NCBI RefSeq assembly: GCF_048564905.1
Contig: NC_132989.1
Span: forward strand, 15,705,257-15,769,256
Length of the DNA stretch: 64,000 nucleotides
Origin: Vicugna pacos
Taxonomy: Eukaryota > Chordata > Mammalia > Artiodactyla > Camelidae
Reading direction: 5' to 3'
The notes beneath the pieces are model-generated. The model made no database searches. It was not told the DNA's origin and saw only the letters and a list, made by a program, of their open reading frames with translations. Shown here in pieces: positions 57,538 to 64,000 of the stretch (the first letter of the stretch is position 1; each line of letters opens with the position of its first letter). A program made the translations under genes and the position numbers.

Positions 57538-57894
57538 CATGGTCAGAGGGCTGATTTTTCACTATAAAATGGCCCACCAAGTGTTTTCTAAACAAAAGTT
57601 TTTACCTCTCAGAGGAATTCTACCAGTGATCTAAACTAACTTCATTTTCTTTCTCTTCAGACTTTATTTATAACTTACCAAACTGAGAGGGGAAGTTGGT
57701 GACCAGTTGTTCCCTACATCTGGGTTATTGGGAGGTCAAACAATGTCAATTTTAGTGGCCAGACCATGAGGCAGTTGGCTTCCTTTCATTTTTCCCTTGC
57801 CTGCCATGTCCATGGAAAAAGAACAGGACTCCCTAGAATCACTGGCATCCTGCTTTTCTATAGACTCTAATTAGTGTTGCTGTTGCTATTATTA
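57538..57894. other. Intergenic stretch without recognised features
   Basis: I see nothing I can name. Confidence 0.4.
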
Positions 57895-58035
57895 TTTGAG
57901 AGAATGATAGCTTACACACGTGAAGTGGAAGCAGTTAACTCTTTCATAGCATTCCTGTACTTTTCCTCACATTTCCTTCTCAAGACTATCCTGTAAGGCA
58001 GGTTGGTTACCCATTCCACAGCTCTTCTTCCTCTC
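57895..58035 (-). mobile_element. MIR fragment
   Basis: 'agactatcctgtaaggcagg' and 'ttggttacccattccacag': antisense MIR middle. Confidence 0.5.
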
Positions 58036-58478
58036 ATCTTCTTTGCTATGGAGCCCGGCTCTAGGTAGTGACTGAAAATGCCAAAATCTAACACAATCCA
58101 ATTCTGGCTAATGACAGATCAGGGGAGTCTTTTGGGAGGCTTCTAGGAAATATTTTCCTTCCTCATAAGAAAGTGGCACGTGCAAAAGAGATTCTCATAT
58201 CCCTTCTTTTCTGTTTCTGAGTGTGGCTTTTGTAAAGATGTGATGCTTGGAGCTGCTGCAGCCATCTTGGGATGTGAGGAGAGACATCAGTGATATTTGA
58301 AAGATGTTGGGAGGAAGAATGAGAAGGTCCTGAGTTCCTGGGGACATCCTTGAGCCTGGAACCATTGCCTCCCAGATGGTTCTCATTATGGGAGATACTT
58401 ATAAAACTTTCTTGGTAAAGCCATTTTGGATCAGATAGTCTGTTATTATACAGCCCAAAGTACCTTAACTCGAATGAT
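58036..58478. other. Intergenic stretch without recognised features
   Basis: I see nothing I can name. Confidence 0.4.
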
Positions 58479-58479
58479 C

Positions 58480-58775
58480 AACTATTACCTCTAGTTTATA
58501 TAATTTTTAAAAACTAGCAAAAATGGGTATTGTTCTTACTATGTGTTAGATACTGTTCTGAGTTCCAAATAGTAGCTTATTTAGTCTTTATAATGACAAT
58601 AGAAAATAAGTAGTATTATCCAACTTTTATAGAAGCAAAAAAGACATTCAGTAAATGCTAAGACTGCATGAGTTCACATACCAGGTGAGAGGCAGGGCAG
58701 GAATTTAAGGTAGTCTGGCTCTGGATGCCGTGGGCTTAGTCACTATACTGTGCTCTCTCTCTAGAAGAAAGGAAA
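58480..58775 (-). mobile_element. MIR SINE (near full length)
   Basis: 'ttcttactatgtgttagata', 'tccaacttttatagaagcaa', 'taaggtagtctggctctgga', 'cttagtcactatactgtgct': antisense MIR. Confidence 0.8.
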
Positions 58776-58902
58776 TGGTTTGCTCTGTGTCATGTGACAA
58801 GTCATCTCACAGCATCAGGTGCAGCCCTTAGCCTGGGGCAGGTACTGGAACAGACTGTATATCCGTCCATCCTCACTAGACAGCGCTCCACCCTTCTCCA
58901 TC

Positions 58903-58942
58903 TTCATCACCCTTGAGCTCGTTTCATCACCCTTGAGCTCGT
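58903..58942. repeat. Perfect 20-bp tandem duplication
   Basis: TTCATCACCCTTGAGCTCGT at 58903-58922 and again, identical, at 58923-58942. The lack of differences points to a recent replication slip or an assembly artefact. Confidence 0.9.
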
Positions 58943-59104
58943 CACAGCCTGGATCTTAGTGGGCACTCAGTCCTAGGACTGGATTCCGAGCCCCTTCGCT
59001 GCTCTTTCTTCCCCTCCCCCAGCTGCAGACATCAGACCACTGGCAGCCCAGGTAAGTGCTGGAGGAGGGTGTAGCAGAGCCGATACTTGTATTCTACTGA
59101 GGGA

Positions 59105-59372
59105 CATGGCACGGTGGCCATGGGCACTGGCTTTGAAGTCGGGCAGAGTTATGTACAGTTATGGCTCTGAAACTTCTAGCTGTGTTACCATCGGAAGGTC
59201 CTTTCCCCTCTCTGAGCCTCAGTGTCCTTTCTGTAAAGTGGAGTAACCTATCCAATGAGGTTGTTTTGAGTATTAAAATGATAGGGGTATAAAATACTTA
59301 ACAAGATACCTGGTACCAAGTAACCAGCCAGTTAATGGCAGATACTAGTATTAGTAAAGTTGCTTTTTAATT
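59105..59372 (+). mobile_element. MIR SINE (near full length)
   Basis: 'catgggcactggctttgaag', 'gctctgaaacttctagctgt', 'tctctgagcctcagtgtcct': sense MIR. Confidence 0.85.
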
Positions 59373-59524
59373 CTTCCTGTCACTGTGTTTGAAGCTGTCT
59401 GTGGGCTAACATGTCTGGGGAACCTGCTGTTCTCTAATGAGGTGGGCCTGAGTCTTGGGATTAAGGGAGGGGGCTCACTGTGAAAGGTGATGATGTAGAA
59501 GTTGGGAGAGCAGGATGCTAGCCG

Positions 59525-59660
59525 AGTGTTATGGTCTCAGGGCCTCTCTTTCTCTCTTGGGGCTTCTGCTTCCCCATCTGTCAAATGGGTGTTTTGGCTG
59601 AGATGACCCCTAAGGGTGTTTCCTAGCTTGACAAGCCACACTGTAAGACACACAGGCCTG
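59525..59660 (+). mobile_element. MIR/MIR3-type fragment
   Basis: 'gcttctgcttccccatctgt', 'caaatgggtgttttggctga', 'gtgtttcctagcttgacaag'. Confidence 0.55.
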
Positions 59661-59764
59661 AATTCTCTCCAGGACTCTGCACAGCTCAGGAGCAGTTACC
59701 ATCCCTGAGAGCCCTGATTCAGTTTTCTCCAAAATTGGCCAAGGCTGCCCATGGTTTTTGGTCG

Positions 59765-59850
59765 CATCAGCCACCAGCATGACCCGTGCCCAGTGCCTGG
59801 CACGAGATGCATTGATCAACAATTCTGAGAAGAATGAATGAATGAACTCC
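59765..59850 (+). mobile_element. L2 LINE 3' end
   Basis: 'cgtgcccagtgcctggcacg' then GAATGAATGAATGAAC: sense L2 3' end. Confidence 0.7.
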
Positions 59851-60222
59851 ATTGAGTGAGTTCACTCCCTGTGATCCCCGAAGGTTGGGCAGGTTTGATT
59901 TCTTGTAGTATAAATATTTAGAATATGACCATGATTATGATTTTTGGCAAGGGTGACTCACTTACTCATGGTCGCGGCCTTCAACCATACTGAACTGTGA
60001 GCCAGCACCAGAATAAACTGCCCTCAGCTGCCAGCCTTGGAACCAAAGGGAAACTGACTTTCCATTGACCCATGAGACAAGTCTGATTTTGCAAAAAAAA
60101 AAAAATTACAAACAATCCAATATTTAGCAAAACCTGTCCAATGAGATGCTTCCTTGCATTTTCTTCTAAAACCCTAAACTGGAACAAAATGAAACCCTAA
60201 ATAATCCTGGTTTATAACATTG
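59851..60222. other. Intergenic spacer with A-run
   Basis: An A-run of 13 at 60092-60104. Nothing else recognised. Confidence 0.45.
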
Positions 60223-60224
60223 CA

Positions 60225-60458
60225 CAGTATGTAAGTAATAATGACGTTAGCTAACATTTGCAGGGCAATTACTTTGTGCTAAGTGCATTATTTCTTTTAG
60301 TCCTCAAACCTATAAACTAGGTACTATTTTGATTCCTATTTACAAGTGAGGAAGATGCGACAGCTAAGTAACTTTTGCCAAGGTCGCACAGCCATCCGAA
60401 GGCAAGGTGGACATTTGAACCCAGGTCCGCTGGATTCCTCAGCATCAATGACAGTATG
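60225..60458 (-). mobile_element. MIR SINE (near full length)
   Basis: 'gacgttagctaacatttgca', 'gtgaggaagatgcgacagct', 'aaggtcgcacagccatccga', 'gacatttgaacccaggtccg': antisense MIR. Confidence 0.85.
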
Positions 60459-60479
60459 TTGAATGAGCATGTGTTATGA

Positions 60480-60740
60480 GACCGTCACCGGGATGAGCAT
60501 GTTTCATGCATATGCTTAGTTAATCCCTGTCATAGTGCTGTCTGCAGTGTACCAGTACTAGCTCCATTTTAGGGATAAGGAAGCAGAGCTTTTGAGAGAT
60601 TATGTAACCTATAATCTATGTGTGGTGGAGGCCAAGCTATCCCTGTGCAATGGGAGAGCTCAGAAAACTCTCAAGGGCAACAAAGGGGGGGAGATGTTAC
60701 CAAGATCACGCTGTGAATTGATGGCTGAACTGGGTCAGGG
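60480..60740 (-). mobile_element. MIR SINE, second antisense copy
   Basis: 'ttagttaatccctgtcatag', 'ccattttagggataaggaag': antisense MIR, more diverged. Confidence 0.6.
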
Positions 60741-60854
60741 TTTCATTGAAGACTTTTTCCATTCACTGCTGGAAGGGCGTTGCTGCAATAACCGTGGGAG
60801 GGGAACTCTCATGCGGTGGATCCACCATGTCCCTTGCTCTAGAGACAGGAAAGT

Positions 60855-61112
60855 GAGCTTAGTGGATTAGAGCATATTCTTTGAAGTCAAACAGACCTGT
60901 GTTCCAATCACATCTCCCAAACGAACTTGCTGGGTGACTTTGAGAAAGACCCTTCCTCTTTCTCAGCCTCTGTTTCCTCTTCTGCAAAATAGAACAATAA
61001 TTAGGCCTGCCTCCTGGGGTTACTGGAGGAGTAAATGAGAGAATGCACGGAAAGTGTCTGGCACCATGACCGCCACACAGTTCACGTGGAGTAGCTGTTC
61101 TTATTGTCACTG
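60855..61112 (+). mobile_element. MIR SINE (near full length)
   Basis: 'gcttagtggattagagcata', 'gaacttgctgggtgactttg', 'ctcagcctctgtttcctctt', 'gaggagtaaatgagagaatg': sense MIR, inverted against the two before it. Confidence 0.85.
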
Positions 61113-61261
61113 AAATGATCCATGAGCTGAGAGAGGTTTGAGAACCATTGTTCCACCCAGAGAAGCCCTGAAATCTGCTTCACAATGATGATTTATTGTG
61201 ATGGAATGTGGCCCAGAGGCTGAAGGATGTCTGACTCGATAAGAGACACACATGCAGTTGG

Positions 61262-61515
61262 GGCACACACACACACGTGCGTGCGCGCATGCACCTGCAC
61301 AGCTGCATACCTGGACACACATACCCTCCTGGCACATATGTGCACACACCTGTGCACGCATGTATATGCACACATGTACACACATTATACATGGCATATG
61401 TGTGCTCACACATGCATGTGCAGACACACACACTCACTACACCTATGGCTGTACGTGCTCACACATGTTTTCATGTACCCACACATGTACACACACACAC
61501 ATTGCATATACACAC
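61262..61515. repeat. CA-rich, CACATG/TGTGCA degenerate repeat
   Basis: About 250 bases of CA, ACATG and TGCACA units with GTGCGTGCGCGC near 61277. Long alternating purine-pyrimidine runs. Its open frames in several phases on both strands (Cys/His/Thr-rich) follow from base composition. Confidence 0.85.
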
Positions 61516-61534
61516 ACATTCTCCCCATCTTTGC

Positions 61535-61850
61535 CTAGTTAACACCTACTCCTTCAGCTCTTAACCCAAAGCTCACAGCCTGGGGCAGCCTCCCTGATCT
61601 TTTGGGTGAGGCTGGGATGCTCAGGCCATGCTCTCCTGGTGCCATGCATTTTTCCTCTTCAGTTTACATCTTAATAGTCATTGAACAATTGATTGTGTAA
61701 TAAGTTGCTCAATTCTGGATTTCTTGCTAGAATGGTAGCTCTGCAGAGGGCAGGGCAAAACCCGACTAGACTCCACTGATGGAAGTCTCCTAATATAGCC
61801 TGGCACATAGTAGGCCTTTGACAGATGTGTGCCATTGATTGAACAGAACC
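61535..61850 (+). mobile_element. L2 LINE 3' region
   Basis: 'caaagctcacagcctggggc', 'tgctagaatggtagctctgc', 'agcctggcacatagtaggcc': sense L2. Confidence 0.75.
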
Positions 61851-62322
61851 ACCAGGGTCCCTTTTGCCCCTCAAGCTGGGGAATAGCTGATTCATCATAG
61901 GTCACCTTGTGCAGATTTTTGGCCTTGGCCTACAGTGGTTTGTGGTCTCGCCCACTCAGAGAGATCCAAGCCTCAGAATGCTGTGGAAACTGGTAAGGAA
62001 GAAAACTCAACTTTCAAACGCGTTCCTAGTCACCAAGAAAACAAGTGTCAGTGGTATGGATAGAAAAACGTTAAGAAGTCTGAAAGGCAGACAGCTCCTT
62101 ATTGCTTTTTGCTCTGCTGGGAGGTGAGAGGACACCAGCAGCTGCCACACACAATAAGGCTGATGAATCACTGTCTAGGCTGGCACAGAAATGTTTTCTT
62201 TCTCTCAGGCCAGATGATAGCAGGAGGCAGGCCCCCTTAGATATAAAGAGAGCAGAGAAGGACAGACTGATGGAAATAAGAAACGCAGTGCTCATTTTCC
62301 TTCCTTTATTTGTGAAAGGAAT
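61851..62322. other. Intergenic stretch without recognised features
   Basis: I see nothing I can name. Confidence 0.4.
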
Positions 62323-62324
62323 AG

Positions 62325-62680
62325 TTCTGAACACCTTCTAGGTGCCAGGCACTGTGCTAGCGGCTGGGGGTACTGGGGAGAATGAAATACATGTAGCCTC
62401 TGACCTCTGGATGCTCAAGTCTGCTGGAGAGAGGAACAAGGAAACAGGCAATCAAAATGCAGTGTGATCCATGCTCTGAGGGGGAAGTTCAGAAGATGAG
62501 CTCCTGGGGAGAACAGGGATGGGTTCTGGGGAGAAGGATTTCTGAGCTAAGACCTGGAGAGTGAGCAGCAGCTGGCCAGGCTAAAAGGCGAAAGAGTGGT
62601 GTGAGGGGAGAGGAGTGTGTGGGCAGACCCCTAAGGGAAAGAGGGCACAGTACACCAAGAGACATGGCAGGGATTCAGTG
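62325..62680 (-). mobile_element. L2 LINE
   Basis: 'cttctaggtgccaggcactg', 'tgctagcggctgggggtact', 'tttctgagctaagacctgga': antisense L2. Confidence 0.8.
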
Positions 62681-63304
62681 TGGCAGGGGCTGGTGGGTCC
62701 TGGTGGGGTGGCATAGTTCATCTGTGACCTCTGAAGCCTCTGCCCCTAGGGTGGTGACAGATGGATCCTGGGGTTGAAGTACTCATAGGCTGAGAGAGGA
62801 CCATTCTGGGAGAGGTGGAGTCCATCAAAGGAGCTTTGTCTGAGACTGGAGGGTTGGGAGCCGTGGAGTGTGGGCAGTGGCCAGCACATCTCAGTTCCTG
62901 TAGCCCTGAGGATACAGGATACGGGATACGGGGGGAAACTCGGTTTTTCAAATATCACAAAATGTAGTGACAAGTCCCAGTCACTAGAGGGCGATGTGAA
63001 ACCATAAAGCTGGGTGGCCTCAGAGACCCTGGCCCCTTTTTGAGTTAGTGTAATGTTCAGTCACTTTGTATTCTATCCGTACCCTAGACTCATTAAATAC
63101 GATTTAAAATATATAGAGACCGTTAATGAGTTGGAAGGTTCGCCAGAGCCTGTTTGGTCCAAACCTAGACACTGAGGCCTGAGGGAGAATTAGGTCCCCC
63201 TGCCTTCACTGGCCCCATGGCACAGACTTGTTCCTGGCTGTGGGCAAACCCTTCTCTTTTTCAATACTTCTATTTTCTATTATGTAGGAGAGACAGACCA
63301 CTGT
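62681..63304. other. Intergenic stretch around the CTCF-like site
   Basis: No repeat recognised. A short direct repeat GGATACAGGATACGGGATACG near 62912. Confidence 0.4.
62981..62994 (+). promoter_or_regulatory. CTCF-like core motif match
   Basis: TCACTAGAGGGCGA is 12 of 14 to CCASYAGRKGGCRS, mismatching only at the two ends. Same orientation as the match at 26621. Contains a CpG, so binding could be methylation-sensitive. Confidence 0.4.
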
Positions 63305-63600
63305 AACGCCTGTCTGTCCATCAGCCAATAAATATTTATTGACTTTCTACTATGTGCTGGGTGCTGTGTTAGGTGCTAGGAACTCTGGCGTACAAAACAG
63401 GTCCCTGCCTTGCAGACTCCACTGCCTCGTTGGGAAGAGGAACACCAGGAACTCATGTGTCATTACCAGCTGTGATCAGTGTGGAGACAGCCAGAGCCTG
63501 GAGACGGGACCTAGCAGGGGCCCCTGATTCTCTCTTGGGCTCGTTCTTGGAGGAAGGGCCATTGAGCAGAATCCTGGAGGCTGCACAGCCGCTTGCCGGC
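63305..63600 (-). mobile_element. L2 LINE 3' region
   Basis: 'taaatatttattgactttct', 'actatgtgctgggtgctgtg', 'aggaagggccattgagcaga': antisense L2. Confidence 0.8.
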
Positions 63601-64000
63601 AGAGGGGTCAGAAGACCAGACCGGCCCACAAGCCCGTCTGGGCTGCCAGGTGTTGCTGGACAAGCCCTTTTCTCTCTCTCTGTCTTCTGTTCTCTCGTCT
63701 ATATAATGAAAGAAGCATTTCAAGCCTGAGCCTTTGATTGGAAGGGGCTTGTCCCTTAGATATTGGGGTGCTCATGTCGGGGGTTCTCAGTCCAGCAGCC
63801 TGGAGGCCAACTCTTAGGTGAAAGGGGGTGTCTGATTGGTGGCCTCCCACTGGGCAGTGGGCCAGGGGCTGAACCTCCAAGCTTTACAAGCTCTGGGGAA
63901 GCTTTGTTCAGGCACAGGAAGACTGCCACCTGCAGATGCAGCACAGGGCCTGCCGCTGTGGCTCAGACTGCCTGCTTTTGATCGCCCGAGGAGCTGGCAA
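63601..64000. other. Intergenic window end without recognised features
   Basis: Moderately GC-rich with overlapping short open frames on both strands. No repeat or gene named. Confidence 0.4.

Noticed and set aside
61107-61564. Several overlapping Cys/His/Thr-rich open frames on both strands
   Set aside because: Produced by the CA/ACATG repeat, which is open in most frames.
21080-64000. ADRB2 or another gene inside the downstream spacer
   Set aside because: ADRB2 is the expected next gene by human synteny, but no seven-helix coding sequence is present. It should lie beyond the window.

Overview
The window is mammalian nuclear DNA: short exons with GT-AG introns, long intergenic stretches, many MIR and L2 fossils, MER5/MER58-type hAT MITEs, MaLR-type LTRs and L1 3' ends. 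The L1 3' UTRs near 6.3 kb, 15 kb and 45 kb look cetartiodactyl. I see no ruminant/whale CHR SINE, no Bov-tA and no pig PRE-1, so a camelid is my best guess. That is an inference from repeats, not a proof.

Bases 1-21,080 hold the 3' end of one gene on the + strand, recognised as SH3TC2 (SH3 domain and tetratricopeptide repeats 2). Six coding exons lie at 1-121, 13049-13199, 15740-15862, 17088-17238, 19023-19219 and 20131-20322. Reading frame and splice phase are continuous across all of them. They encode about 310 C-terminal residues made of TPR-like helices and end at a TGA at 20320-20322. A 3' UTR of about 0.75 kb follows, with an ATTAAA signal at 21056. SH3TC2 is a Rab11-binding recycling-endosome protein of Schwann cells, mutated in Charcot-Marie-Tooth disease type 4C. 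The first intron seen (12.9 kb) holds a long antisense L1 with a younger L1 nested in it, a class I ERV LTR fossil, and a MIR split by a hAT MITE.

Bases 21,080-64,000 hold no gene that I can support. By human synteny this is the spacer between SH3TC2 and ADRB2, which would lie further on and point back. It contains MIR and L2 copies in both orientations, MER5A-type MITEs, two MaLR-like LTRs (one just past the gene end), a twin-primed L1 (41248-41895), a second L1-in-L1 nest (44900-45955), simple repeats, two good CTCF-core matches (26621 and 62981) and a few non-repetitive AT-rich blocks that could be conserved regulatory DNA (for example 32560-33260).

I found no new biological system. The most informative observations are the datable insertion histories with readable target-site duplications, the twin-priming inversion, a perfect homeodomain-type inverted repeat in the SH3TC2 intron, and the candidate CTCF sites. 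Repeat boundaries are by eye and good to roughly 10-30 bases unless a target-site duplication fixes them.
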